A DNA stretch of 64,000 bases, from assembly GCA_036260935.1 (NCBI GenBank), contig DATALQ010000051.1, positions 186,001-250,000 of the forward strand, written 5' to 3'. The notes under the pieces are model-generated. The model was not told the DNA's origin. It worked only from the letters and a program-made list of their open reading frames with translations, and did not search any database. Source of the stretch: JAEYOM01 sp036260935. Its GTDB lineage: Bacteria > Bacillota > Clostridia > Acetivibrionales > DTU013. A program made the position numbers and the translations under genes. This document shows positions 8,555-17,235 of the stretch, piece after piece. Position 1 is the first letter of the stretch. Every line of letters starts with the position of its first letter.

Positions 8555-9418
8555 GTGAAGGCACAGCATCAGAAAACGCTATTGAATGCCGATTCTCCCA
8601 TGAATGTTTTCTTTACCGACGTTACGGAATTCCCGCCGCACTGGCACGAGGCCGTGGAGGTCGTTTACGTCCCGGAGGGAAGCCTTCGCGTAGGTGTGAA
8701 CGGCACGGTTTACACTATGGAGCCCGGGGACATACTGTTAATCACTGGCGGGGACGTTCATTATTTCGTACCTGAAACCAACCGTGTGAACAGGCTCATA
8801 TTGCATTTCGAAATGTCATATTTCGAAACGGCTTTCCCTGAAGCAAGAAACAAGCGTTTCGCCGGAGTCCTCCTTACAGAAAAAGAAAGCGTTGTATCCG
8901 CCGGTCAGAACTTCGCCCCGGTGCATAAATCGCTCGTAGAACAGATAACCGGCATAATACGCGAATACAACGATCAGCGCGACGCGTATAAAATAGCCAT
9001 GAGGGCGCGGCTTTTCGATATTCTCGTCATACTGCTGCGTGAAATCCCGATGCAGGCCTATTCTTCGCAGGAACGCAACAGGGACATGAACCGTCTCGGC
9101 AGGCTGGAGAACGTATTCAGGTATGTAGAGGAGAACTACACCGCAGAAATTTCGCTCAGAAAGATATCGGCGGTTGCGAACTTCAGCGAATACTATTTCA
9201 CACGTTTTTTCAAGGAAGCGACCGGCATGACCTTCGGAAGGTACCTTAACAATTATCGAGTAGAAAAAGCCGTTGAATTATTAAGGAACGAAGACGACAC
9301 CATAACCGAAGTCGTATTTAAATCAGGCTTTGGAAGCATAAAGACTTTCAACAGGGTTTTCAAGCAAATAAAAGGTTGCTCTCCAACCACCTACAAAAAA
9401 ACAATTTTTGAGGCGTGA
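8555..9418 (+). CDS. AraC family transcriptional regulator with cupin sensor domain
   Basis: 287 residues. The N-terminal cupin (about 20-100) contains P-P-H-W-H-E-A-V-E and G-D-I-L-L-I-T-G-G-D-V-H, typical of sugar-sensing AraC proteins. The C-terminal 100 residues are the double helix-turn-helix, with I-S-L-R-K-I-S-A-V-A-N-F-S-E-Y-Y-F-T-R-F-F-K and the second motif G-F-G-S-I-K-T-F-N-R-V-F-K. The start is GTG at 8555 behind GGGGAGG. It stands before a glycosidase-like gene in the same direction, its probable target, and diverges from the radical SAM operon. Confidence 0.92.
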   Translation: MKAQHQKTLLNADSPMNVFFTDVTEFPPHWHEAVEVVYVPEGSLRVGVNGTVYTMEPGDILLITGGDVHYFVPETNRVNRLILHFEMSYFETAFPEARNKRFAGVLLTEKESVVSAGQNFAPVHKSLVEQITGIIREYNDQRDAYKIAMRARLFDILVILLREIPMQAYSSQERNRDMNRLGRLENVFRYVEENYTAEISLRKISAVANFSEYYFTRFFKEATGMTFGRYLNNYRVEKAVELLRNEDDTITEVVFKSGFGSIKTFNRVFKQIKGCSPTTYKKTIFEA

Positions 9419-9558
9419 TGGGCAATTTTTGACAAGCAAACCCATTCATATTCCTTTACAATGATATCAATACAATGTATATGCAGGAATCATCCTGCCC
9501 GGAGCTTTCAATACTGCGCCAGGGCGGAGGCTCTTACATATGCGGCAGGGAGGGTATC

Positions 9559-11289
9559 ATGGGCTATAACAATTTCAAAGTCGCACTATACTGTCCGGTA
9601 GGCAATCTCAACGCTATCCGGGATCTTGATGAATTCGACCGGGATTTCGCCCGGATAACAAAGCATGTCCACATAGACAAGGTATATCTCGAAACCTTCC
9701 GCAGCAACGAAACCATTGAACGCGGAAAAATCCTCGCGCTTAAAAAATACTTCGAGGCTAAGGGAATAAAAGTCTCCGGAGGTATCACCACTTCTGGCGG
9801 CAATGATCACGATGAGTATGGTTTCAGCCGCGACGAATTCGGGTTTCAATCTCTTTGCTATACAAATGGCAAACAGAGGGAAATGATAAAAGACGTGGTC
9901 GAAATGACAGCTTCAATATTCGATGAGATCATGTTCGACGACTTTTATTTCACGAACTGCAAATGCGAGTCCTGTATCACGGAAAAAGGCGGCAGGACTT
10001 GGTCCGAATTCAGACTGCAGCTGATGAAGGAGGTCTCGGAGGAGCTCATTGTCGGGCCTGCAAAGAAGATCAATCCCAAAGTCAACATGATATGCAAGTT
10101 CCCGAACTGGTATGACTGCTTCCAGGAAACCGGCTACAACCTCGAAGACAATCCCCGCATTTTCGACACGATCTATACGGGCACCGAGACAAGGGATCCG
10201 CTGTATACCCAGCAGCATCTGCCCAAGTACCTCAGCTATTTCATAATGCGTTACTTTGAAAATGTGAAACCGGGGAAAAACGGCGGAGGCTGGTTCGATA
10301 CTTTCGAATGCAGCGGTAACCTGAATTATTACATCGAACAGGCCTACCTGACTCTGTTTTCAAAGCCCCGGGAGGTTACTCTGTTCTGCCTCGGAGCACT
10401 GCTTGACAAACGTTGGAGCATATTTACGCCATTGGCGGGTCATGCCTTCGAAGCAGTCGACGAATTCCTGGGACAGCTGGGCAAACCGGTCGGAACAGCC
10501 TGTTATATCCCCTATCATTCGACAGGTGAAGAGTATCTGCACAATTATCTGGGTATGCTTGGAATACCGCTGGAGCCCTACCCTGCCTACCCCGAAGGCG
10601 AAAGCAGGATACTGCTTACCGAAAGCGCCGCCAAGGATGATAATATAATTTCCAAAATAGATAAAAGCCTGCGTGAAGGCAGCGATGTCATCGTAACCTC
10701 CGGTTTCGTAAAAGCATTGAGCGGCAGTGGCTTCGGGCAGCTTGCAAACATACGCTGGACCGGCAAAAAAGCCCTGATCGGCAGGTATGGTATCTCAAAG
10801 GAGGGGATCAACCTGGACGGAGTCGTGCCGTCCGACAAGGCTGTCCTGCTTCCGTGGATGAACGTATCTACAAATGACGCATGGCTTTTGGCTGAAGGTC
10901 TCGGTGAGGACAACAACGTGCCCGTATTTACCGCAGTCAATTATGGCAAGGGGCGGCTGTTCATACTGACTATACCGGAGGATCAAGGCGATCTGTATCA
11001 TTACCCCCAAAGAGTCCTCAACGTCATAAGGAGGACGCTTGTATCGAATTCGCCGGTCACACTGGATGCGAAGGCAAAGGTTACACTTTTCACATACGAC
11101 AATGATACCTTCGTAGTGGAAAATTTCCTGCCGCATTCCGAAGCTTTCAATGTGATCGTCGACAGATTCGATGCAGTGCTGACCGACCTTGTAAGCGGAA
11201 AGGAAATAAAGGGAACCGCAGCCGGCAACTCGACCGTATTTGCGGTTAGCCTTCCGCAGGCCGCATACAAGGCATACGGGATAAAGTAA
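9559..11289 (+). CDS. Unrecognised glycosidase-like protein (probable TIM-barrel enzyme)
   Basis: 576 residues from the ATG at 9559, chosen because GGGAGGG lies just before it; an in-frame ATG at 9475 has no ribosome site. I do not recognise the family with certainty. The first 330 residues alternate strands and helices in the manner of a barrel, with F-D-E-I-M-F-D-D-F-Y-F followed by C-K-C-E-S-C, a layout seen in several uncharacterised glycoside-hydrolase-like groups. Residues about 330-500 resemble the amidotransferase-like trimerisation part of GH42-type enzymes, and the tail looks like a beta-sandwich. No signal peptide is seen. The AraC gene upstream supports a carbohydrate role. Confidence 0.45.
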   Translation: MGYNNFKVALYCPVGNLNAIRDLDEFDRDFARITKHVHIDKVYLETFRSNETIERGKILALKKYFEAKGIKVSGGITTSGGNDHDEYGFSRDEFGFQSLCYTNGKQREMIKDVVEMTASIFDEIMFDDFYFTNCKCESCITEKGGRTWSEFRLQLMKEVSEELIVGPAKKINPKVNMICKFPNWYDCFQETGYNLEDNPRIFDTIYTGTETRDPLYTQQHLPKYLSYFIMRYFENVKPGKNGGGWFDTFECSGNLNYYIEQAYLTLFSKPREVTLFCLGALLDKRWSIFTPLAGHAFEAVDEFLGQLGKPVGTACYIPYHSTGEEYLHNYLGMLGIPLEPYPAYPEGESRILLTESAAKDDNIISKIDKSLREGSDVIVTSGFVKALSGSGFGQLANIRWTGKKALIGRYGISKEGINLDGVVPSDKAVLLPWMNVSTNDAWLLAEGLGEDNNVPVFTAVNYGKGRLFILTIPEDQGDLYHYPQRVLNVIRRTLVSNSPVTLDAKAKVTLFTYDNDTFVVENFLPHSEAFNVIVDRFDAVLTDLVSGKEIKGTAAGNSTVFAVSLPQAAYKAYGIK

Positions 11290-11300
11290 GTAATAAGAAC

Positions 11301-11491
11301 GCCGGCTGGCTTTTTATAGAGAACGTATGCGTAGAGACAATAGAGCCTGTTAATTTCAGCAGGTCCCAGACAAAATCACGTCCTGTATGAGCAACTATGG
11401 CCCATGGGCAAGGTACGTTTGATTTTGTACAAGGGCGTGAATTTACAGGCTCTTTGGCTTGGAACATGTTCTAAATAAAAAGCCAGCCGGC
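11301..11491. repeat. Palindromic element of about 190 bp with 17-bp perfect terminal inverted repeats (MITE-like)
   Basis: The 17 bases at 11301-11317 (starting GCCGGCTGGC) are the exact reverse complement of 11475-11491. Similarity continues inward: AGAGCCTGT at 11342-11350 against ACAGGCTCT at 11445-11453, an ACAAAATCA / GATTTTGT pair, and a central GCCCATGGGC palindrome at 11400-11409. It fills the gap between two convergent genes and holds no protein. A short related hairpin lies at 24376-24448. It may be a non-autonomous mobile element; no target duplication is evident. Confidence 0.7.
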
Positions 11492-11498
11492 GCGATTG

Positions 11499-12374
11499 CT
11501 ACCCGAGTATTACGTCGAATCTGCCCCAGTTCAGATGACACGATATCACATACTGACTGTTCGATTTTCTCAGGCTGAAATCCCTCAGCACTTCCTGCGG
11601 GTGAAGCTCGAGTTCTATGTCATTATTGGACATATTGACCAGGAAGATGCCGTTGTGAAGGTTCAGGAATTCGCCGACGGAAGCCTGTGCGAGTTCATCG
11701 GGCTCCGATAATTCCTCACCTGCGAATTTGGAAGCCAGTTTTACGAAAACATCGGTTTCGCATGCGATCCCCGTATTGAAATTGAGCCTGCCCAGGATCT
11801 CCTGACGCGCATACCAGCTCACCTTGACATCGTCCTTCGATTTGTTTATCTCGATAGTCGGATTGTCGTCAATAAAGCGGATGATATTTTTTATAAGCAG
11901 TGTCGTATAATCACTGTATGCCTTGCTCATCTGGTTCTCGCCGAAGCCGAGGAAAATTTTTTCGATCTCCTGCGTATCATTATTCACTATAACGTTGAAC
12001 TGCCTGTTGGACATGCCGCTTTCCTTTTTATAATTTTCGAGCGCTGTCTTTAATTGCTCCATCGTAAAATAGTTCCGGTCTATCAGCGCCTGTCCAAGCA
12101 TAAGATGGCCCTGTTTCTGGGTGTTGAGCATGGTATTGAGCTGGTCTTCGTTTATGTAGCCCTTTTCTATCGCAAGCTCTCCGAAGCGCTTATCGACCTG
12201 CTTCTGAAGGTTGTGAATCTGTTCGACCTGGGCGGGCGTCATCAATCCTGCATTTATTGCAATAACGCCAAGCTTCAGATGGACCGAGCGCTGATACTCC
12301 AAAGCGTCAGCAAGCTGCTCCGGTTTGACGAGGCCTTTGTTCAGCAGATAATGTCCGAAATATTGACTAAACAT
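11499..12374 (-). CDS. CheX-type phosphatase with four N-terminal MshEN-like repeats
   Basis: 291 residues in two parts. Residues 5-115 hold four copies of a 24-residue motif of the form (x)(L/F)GxxLxxxGxIxxxxLxxALxxQ at 5-28, 34-57, 63-86 and 92-115, a strict 29-residue period. This is the spacing of the MshEN cyclic di-GMP-binding domain (24-residue motif plus 5-residue linker). Residues about 122-291 are a CheX-like domain, with the phosphatase ExxN motif as E235-F-L-N238 in S-V-G-E-F-L-N. It starts 12 bases after a CheY-like gene with AAGGAG before the ATG. CheX enzymes dephosphorylate CheY-P; gating by c-di-GMP is my inference. Confidence 0.8.
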   Translation of the reverse strand: MFSQYFGHYLLNKGLVKPEQLADALEYQRSVHLKLGVIAINAGLMTPAQVEQIHNLQKQVDKRFGELAIEKGYINEDQLNTMLNTQKQGHLMLGQALIDRNYFTMEQLKTALENYKKESGMSNRQFNVIVNNDTQEIEKIFLGFGENQMSKAYSDYTTLLIKNIIRFIDDNPTIEINKSKDDVKVSWYARQEILGRLNFNTGIACETDVFVKLASKFAGEELSEPDELAQASVGEFLNLHNGIFLVNMSNNDIELELHPQEVLRDFSLRKSNSQYVISCHLNWGRFDVILG

Positions 12375-12386
12375 GATTCACACTCC

Positions 12387-12755
12387 TTATCTGATGTTTT
12401 TGACTATATGTTCTATCTGCGACTTCTCCCAGGGCTTCTGGATAAAGTCGGAGGCGCCTGCATCCATGGCGGCCTTAAGGTGCGTCTTGGTCCCCGAAGA
12501 GGACAGCATTACCACCTTTATGTCATTTTTGACAGCCTTCATTTCGTTCAAAGCATCTATTCCATTTTTGTCGGGCATTACGATGTCCAGAAAAACCAAA
12601 TCCGGTTTGTTGAGTCTGACTGCTTCTACGCCGGCCTGGCCGTTGGAAGCCTCCAGGATGTTGAACTCGCCGCATTCCTTGAGGCAGTCCTTCATTTGCT
12701 TTCTTACAAGCAGAGAATCATCGCAGACGAGTATCGTTGGCAAGTTGTTACTCAT
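12387..12755 (-). CDS. CheY-like single-domain response regulator
   Basis: 122 residues forming one receiver domain: D-D acidic pair in V-C-D-D-S-L, phosphoacceptor Asp in V-F-L-D-I-V-M-P, Ser in M-L-S-S-S-G and Lys in Q-K-P-W. There is no output domain. The ATG at 12755 is preceded by GGGGGGA; an in-frame upstream start at 12803 has no good ribosome site. It is followed 12 bases later by the CheX-type gene, the likely phosphatase for this regulator. No kinase is adjacent. Confidence 0.92.
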   Translation of the reverse strand: MSNNLPTILVCDDSLLVRKQMKDCLKECGEFNILEASNGQAGVEAVRLNKPDLVFLDIVMPDKNGIDALNEMKAVKNDIKVVMLSSSGTKTHLKAAMDAGASDFIQKPWEKSQIEHIVKNIR

Positions 12756-12953
12756 AGCATTTCCCCCCGAAAAAAATTCATGATAATGTCGCAAAAAATA
12801 CAATTGTCAAAAATTTTGGATTATTTTGCAACTTTTATTTATATATTATCTCATTAAATAGAATATGTAAACTGCCTGTATCCAATATATTTTAACGTTT
12901 ACAGTGTTTTTGCATAGTATATATGAGTAGCATTGAATCAAGAGGTAATATCC

Positions 12954-13907
12954 ATGCAGTTTCCAAAAGGCTCTGGTCTGGAATTTCTCGACAGAACGGT
13001 CCGCAGAAGCCTTAACTATTATGCGGACTTACTCAAATCCGATAAGATAAGTCAAAGTATATTCAATCCGACAAAAGAAATCCCACCTTTAACTCTGCCC
13101 AAGCTCGACGACCTGAGAAAGCCGGTGGAATCTCTTTTGAAAAGCCTTAATAAAACGGTTTCACAATTTACGGCTAAACCTGAAAGAGTCGACTATCACG
13201 CCGTTGTAAACAGTTTTCTCCCCCCCGGGGCGAAGCTTCTGAACGCACAGTTCCCTGCAGGCGAGATACAATCCGCCGATGTCGACAGTGATAAGCGCAG
13301 CGAACTGATTGCTTCGTACAGAACGATGGAAGGAATCAGGACGATCGTGCTGAAAAAGGACGAGGTTCAATGGTTTAAAATGGCCGAGATAAGCACACCC
13401 GATTATGACGAAGTCCACTACAGAGGCGTTGCCGATATGGCGGGCGACGGTAAAAAATACCTCCTGCTGGGGCTTGTTTCAAGGCAGCGTATCCGTACCC
13501 TGTTCGCTTATTCGATGACCGACGGCGGCGCCAAAAAAATCTTCAGCAAAAACTACAGCAAGCTGGACCTGCAGAAATCCCGCGACACTGCCGGCGCGGT
13601 AAAGGACGTAATAGCCGTTTGGAACGAGAATTCACCGGGCATCTACGACATCGAGCTCGTACGCTGGAACGGCATCGATCTGGAAAGGATGAATTCCAAC
13701 CGCTATTTGTCTTCTAAAGTAGTACCTTACTATATTGGGCAGCTTCGTCAAAATCCGAACAGCGTGGCCGATTGGTACAATCTGGCCGACTCACTCTCGA
13801 GGTCAGGCGACAGGGCAAGTGCATTAAGGGCTGTGAACCTGGGACTCGGGCACAATCCCGACACATATCTGAAAGAGCGTTTCAATGCACTAAAGAGCAA
13901 ACTCTGA
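12954..13907 (+). CDS. Unknown protein with C-terminal TPR-like segment
   Basis: 317 residues. ATG at 12954 follows AGAGG; an earlier TTG at 12933 has no ribosome site. No signal peptide or membrane helix is seen. The middle (about 100-250) is rich in short beta-strands with S-A-D-V-D-S-D-K-R-S-E-L-I-A-S-Y and D-M-A-G-D-G-K-K-Y-L-L-L, resembling FG-GAP/VCBS-like blades. The last 50 residues (W-Y-N-L-A-D-S-L-S-R-S-G-D ... L-G-L-G-H-N-P) form a TPR-like helix pair. It leads a same-strand set with another unknown gene, tgl and spoVB, so a sporulation role is plausible but unproven. Confidence 0.6.
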   Translation: MQFPKGSGLEFLDRTVRRSLNYYADLLKSDKISQSIFNPTKEIPPLTLPKLDDLRKPVESLLKSLNKTVSQFTAKPERVDYHAVVNSFLPPGAKLLNAQFPAGEIQSADVDSDKRSELIASYRTMEGIRTIVLKKDEVQWFKMAEISTPDYDEVHYRGVADMAGDGKKYLLLGLVSRQRIRTLFAYSMTDGGAKKIFSKNYSKLDLQKSRDTAGAVKDVIAVWNENSPGIYDIELVRWNGIDLERMNSNRYLSSKVVPYYIGQLRQNPNSVADWYNLADSLSRSGDRASALRAVNLGLGHNPDTYLKERFNALKSKL

Positions 13908-13958
13908 GAACTGTACTGTCCATAAAACGGGCAAAGCTCTAAAAAAAGGAGGGAAATC

Positions 13959-14921
13959 ATGCCTGCCAGTTCATTGGGTCTACTTGACAATATCAGGTAC
14001 AGCAACGGGATTCAAGGCCTTATAAATTACTACCGGGAATTACTGCGCTGTGACCTGCAGAAAGCCCTCGACCTTATAAACGACCCGGGTCTCAGGTTCT
14101 GTACCCTGTATGTACTGAAATCAGAGGTGTCAGGCAGTGAGACCCGCGGCAAGCTGGAGCCATCCTACAGTACGGCGCTGGAGCTTGCCGGCAAGCTGTC
14201 CGGAGAGGTGTCACCGCGCTTCGAGAAGGAAGTACGGGCAGCAGGCGGCAATACTGCAGCCTTACTTGAATGGATGTTCAGGACAGGTTTGGAGGAAATC
14301 GAACCGGACAGCGAATACGAACTGATTATGGAACGTATTGCCTGCCTGCTTGTTAAGAGCTGCAACAACAGATCCATATTGCCGGAGCTCGCCGAGCTCA
14401 TATTTTTCAGGCATAGAAGGGGCGCGCTGATACATGAACTTGCATGGGCCTTCTTTGAAGCGCGCTGCGTCGAAAGCCTTCCCCTCATAGCCTACAGGCT
14501 CGACTCGCCCGACATCAGGGATGTGCGGCTGGCTATAAAACTGCTGGGTTTCATTCCTGCCGATTCCATGACCTATGACAAAGCGATGTCCTGGATTTCC
14601 GGGAACAGGCCGTTTCTATATTATACAGGCGAAAGCCTGCATCTTGACGGCAGGCCCCAGCATTACCGCGTATCTCTTGCGGCCAAGTACATGTGCCTGC
14701 CTGTATCACCCGATACGGGCGAGCCTGCAGTACCGCTCCGCGATACCGGACAGGAATTGCTTGTCAGTTTCAGTAAGCTTTCCGATTCTCTGCAACAGAA
14801 GCTGGCCGATTTTTCATGGTATTTGTACAGACAGGATAATTATGAATGGAACCGCTGGATCAGGCTCTCTTTTAAAGAGCAGGCGGAGCGGTTGAATCAA
14901 ATGACGGGGTGGTTGTCATGA
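13959..14921 (+). CDS. Unknown helical (HEAT-like) protein upstream of tgl
   Basis: 320 residues, almost all predicted helix by composition, with no signal peptide or obvious catalytic motif. The segment around 165-200 (L-P-L-I-A-Y-R-L-D-S-P-D-I-R-D-V-R-L-A-I-K-L-L) looks like a HEAT-type repeat, so a protein-binding scaffold is possible. AAGGAGGG precedes the ATG. The stop overlaps the ATG of tgl (ATGA at 14918-14921), so expression is tightly coupled to the transglutaminase. It could be a partner or substrate of Tgl; I do not recognise the family. Confidence 0.6.
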   Translation: MPASSLGLLDNIRYSNGIQGLINYYRELLRCDLQKALDLINDPGLRFCTLYVLKSEVSGSETRGKLEPSYSTALELAGKLSGEVSPRFEKEVRAAGGNTAALLEWMFRTGLEEIEPDSEYELIMERIACLLVKSCNNRSILPELAELIFFRHRRGALIHELAWAFFEARCVESLPLIAYRLDSPDIRDVRLAIKLLGFIPADSMTYDKAMSWISGNRPFLYYTGESLHLDGRPQHYRVSLAAKYMCLPVSPDTGEPAVPLRDTGQELLVSFSKLSDSLQQKLADFSWYLYRQDNYEWNRWIRLSFKEQAERLNQMTGWLS

Positions 14922-15676
14922 TAAAGCTGGCAGATGGCGAATTCGATCCCAAAAAAGCGTTGGAACAGTATCCGGAGGGCAGCATTGAATATGACATCCT
15001 CAGCAGAATGATCAAAAGCGATCATCTGTATAACTATTCCTCCCAGGACGAACTCGATTTTGAGATCACCATGCGTAAAAACATAGTCGACTCCTCAATT
15101 GCCGTCTACAGGGGAAGGCTCGCCTTCCGGACCTTCCGTGAATCCAAATGTAACGAGGATTACTGGGTTCGGAGGCCGGACGGCGGTTTTGTACTTAAAA
15201 GGGACGTCAAGCCTGCGGACGCCATTAATGATATATTCCGCAACCCACGCAAATATGGGACCGAATGCGCGACCGTCATGGTAATGATCTTCTACAAGTC
15301 CGTCCTCGATATATATGGCGATAAGCTTTTTAACAACGCTTTTTCAGAGATCACGCTCATGAACTGGCAGGAACTCGACGATCTCATGGGAGTTGCAACA
15401 CAGCGTAAAGTACCGGATTATTTTGAGGGTGACTGCAGATACTTCAGGAATCCCGACGTAAACCCGCTTACTCCTGAATGGCAGGGAGAGAATGCTATAT
15501 TTCTGGGAGGCAGAAAGTATTTTGGCCATGGGATTGGTATAGCTACTCCACTGATGATCATCGAGTCATTGAACTCCAACCGCATAGAGGATGCCGAGGC
15601 TTCCGCGTACCTGATGGATACTGCGACCCGCCCCGATTTCAGAAGCCTTTACCTTTATCAAAAACATTCGGCATAA
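14918..15676 (+). CDS. tgl: Protein-glutamine gamma-glutamyltransferase (spore coat transglutaminase)
   Basis: 252 residues, close to the 245 of Bacillus Tgl. The catalytic residues of that enzyme appear at matching places: Cys117 in G-T-E-C-A-T, Glu191 in W-Q-G-E-N-A-I, His204 in Y-F-G-H-G-I-G-I. Other family blocks such as G-D-C-R-Y-F-R-N-P-D and G-G-F-V-L-K-R-D-V are present. Tgl cross-links Lys and Gln side chains of spore coat proteins during coat maturation. The ATG at 14918 overlaps the upstream stop, and SpoVB follows 29 bases after the stop, consistent with a sporulation cluster. Confidence 0.93.
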   Translation: MIKLADGEFDPKKALEQYPEGSIEYDILSRMIKSDHLYNYSSQDELDFEITMRKNIVDSSIAVYRGRLAFRTFRESKCNEDYWVRRPDGGFVLKRDVKPADAINDIFRNPRKYGTECATVMVMIFYKSVLDIYGDKLFNNAFSEITLMNWQELDDLMGVATQRKVPDYFEGDCRYFRNPDVNPLTPEWQGENAIFLGGRKYFGHGIGIATPLMIIESLNSNRIEDAEASAYLMDTATRPDFRSLYLYQKHSA

Positions 15677-15705
15677 GGTACGGCGGCTTTGAATAGTTTT
15701 TACTT

Positions 15706-17235
15706 ATGAGAAGATTTTCTGAAGTACATATTGACAAGTTTTACAAGGATTCTTTCGTACTGACCCTTTCAAACATGGTCACGGGCGTAATCGCTTTCGT
15801 TTTTTCCATAATACTGTCCCGTGAACTGGGCGCTGAAGGTCTGGGGCTGTACGGACTTGTCATGCCCATTTACGGGCTTTTGCTGACTATAACCAGCGAA
15901 GGCCTGATTACCGCCATCTCAAAAATAACCACACTGTATTTCAATCGCAAAGAGTTCAGAAATTTAAACAGAACCCTGAGCACGGTTTTCATATTTACGG
16001 CATTCTGGTCAATCTGCGTGGCTCTGCTGGTCCTTTTGTCAAACAAACTGCTGGCAGGTTATGTAGTGAGGGATCCAAGATCGGCCCAGGCCCTGATGAT
16101 ATTGAGCCCGGCGCTGGTATTCGTCCCGCTGTCGGCCATCGTCAAGGGTTATTTGTACGGTCTGGGGAAATACCGGATCTCGGCTACTGTAGATATTGTC
16201 GAGAAGTTGCTGAGAGTCGTTATACTGCTAAGTACCATATGGGTGCTGAAACCTGCAAAAGTAGGGACCACGGTGGCTATAGCCTATTTTGCACTGGCAA
16301 CGGGCGAACTGGTAAGCATGCTGCTGCTATTTGCCTGTTACAGGTTCCAGCGCCGTAAAACGGCCGGAGTAAGCGCGGGTCGGTCCAAATCCAGAATACA
16401 GCTGATTTTCGACGTCTTTATAATAACTGTACCTCTTAGTATAAACGGTGTACTTTCGTCCATACTTTCGGCAGTATCTGCGCTAATACTTCCGCGCAGA
16501 CTCGTAGCAGCCGGCTTCTCATACAGCCAGGCGCTTTCCGAGATAGGCAAGTTCGGCGGCATGGCACTGAATATAGTAACACTCCCCTATATCATAATCG
16601 GTTCGATGCTGACCGTACTTGTGCCGGAGCTTTCATTGAATATCAGTAAAAAGGATTACTGGTCGGCTGAGGAAAGGATAGCTCAGGTACTCAAAATGGC
16701 GATCACCGTAGGCATCGCTACCTCGCTGGTCTGCCTGCGAATACCCGACATTCTGGGAGAATTGTTTTACAATCGGTCGGACCTCGGTGACATGGTACGT
16801 TTCTCCTCGCCCATATGCCTGATATTGTTTGTCTCATCACCCACGTTCGGCATTCTTAACGCTCTGGGCAAGCAAAACATACTGCTAAAGAACTCCCTTA
16901 TCAATTCGCTTCAAAGCCTGGTTCTCACATATATCCTTGCGGGCATACCCGTCCTCAATATTTACGGGTACGGCATATCAGCCGTAATAACGGCAATTAC
17001 CTCATTTATACTCAATATCAGGGAAATACTCAAGATTTGTGAAGTAAAGATAGGTTTGCATGATATAGTAACGTACCTGCTGACAGGCGCGGCAGTATGG
17101 CTGGCATCGGGCATTGTCGCAGGGCTGCTGTCGTCGGCTCCTCACTTCGTCCTGACGGCAGGCGTCGTAATAATTTGCTTCATCGGAATGTTCAGTCTTA
17201 ACGGACTCGCATTCAGGTTCCGGACGGAGCCGTAA
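15706..17235 (+). CDS. spoVB: Stage V sporulation protein B-like polysaccharide/lipid II flippase (MOP superfamily)
   Basis: 509 residues with about 12-14 membrane segments. The N-terminus (F-V-L-T-L-S-N-M-V-T-G, I-L-S-R-E-L-G-A-E-G-L-G-L-Y) is the typical start of SpoVB/MurJ-like flippases. Length and position after tgl favour SpoVB, which acts in spore cortex synthesis. A second flippase of the same superfamily (52426-54138) is more like the vegetative MurJ/YtgP type. The 3' end overlaps the 3' end of the convergent kinase gene by 23 bases. Confidence 0.8.
   Translation: MRRFSEVHIDKFYKDSFVLTLSNMVTGVIAFVFSIILSRELGAEGLGLYGLVMPIYGLLLTITSEGLITAISKITTLYFNRKEFRNLNRTLSTVFIFTAFWSICVALLVLLSNKLLAGYVVRDPRSAQALMILSPALVFVPLSAIVKGYLYGLGKYRISATVDIVEKLLRVVILLSTIWVLKPAKVGTTVAIAYFALATGELVSMLLLFACYRFQRRKTAGVSAGRSKSRIQLIFDVFIITVPLSINGVLSSILSAVSALILPRRLVAAGFSYSQALSEIGKFGGMALNIVTLPYIIIGSMLTVLVPELSLNISKKDYWSAEERIAQVLKMAITVGIATSLVCLRIPDILGELFYNRSDLGDMVRFSSPICLILFVSSPTFGILNALGKQNILLKNSLINSLQSLVLTYILAGIPVLNIYGYGISAVITAITSFILNIREILKICEVKIGLHDIVTYLLTGAAVWLASGIVAGLLSSAPHFVLTAGVVIICFIGMFSLNGLAFRFRTEP

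Noticed and set aside
9475..9558. Earlier ATG start for the glycosidase-like gene
   Set aside because: No ribosome site lies before 9475, while GGGAGGG directly precedes the ATG at 9559.
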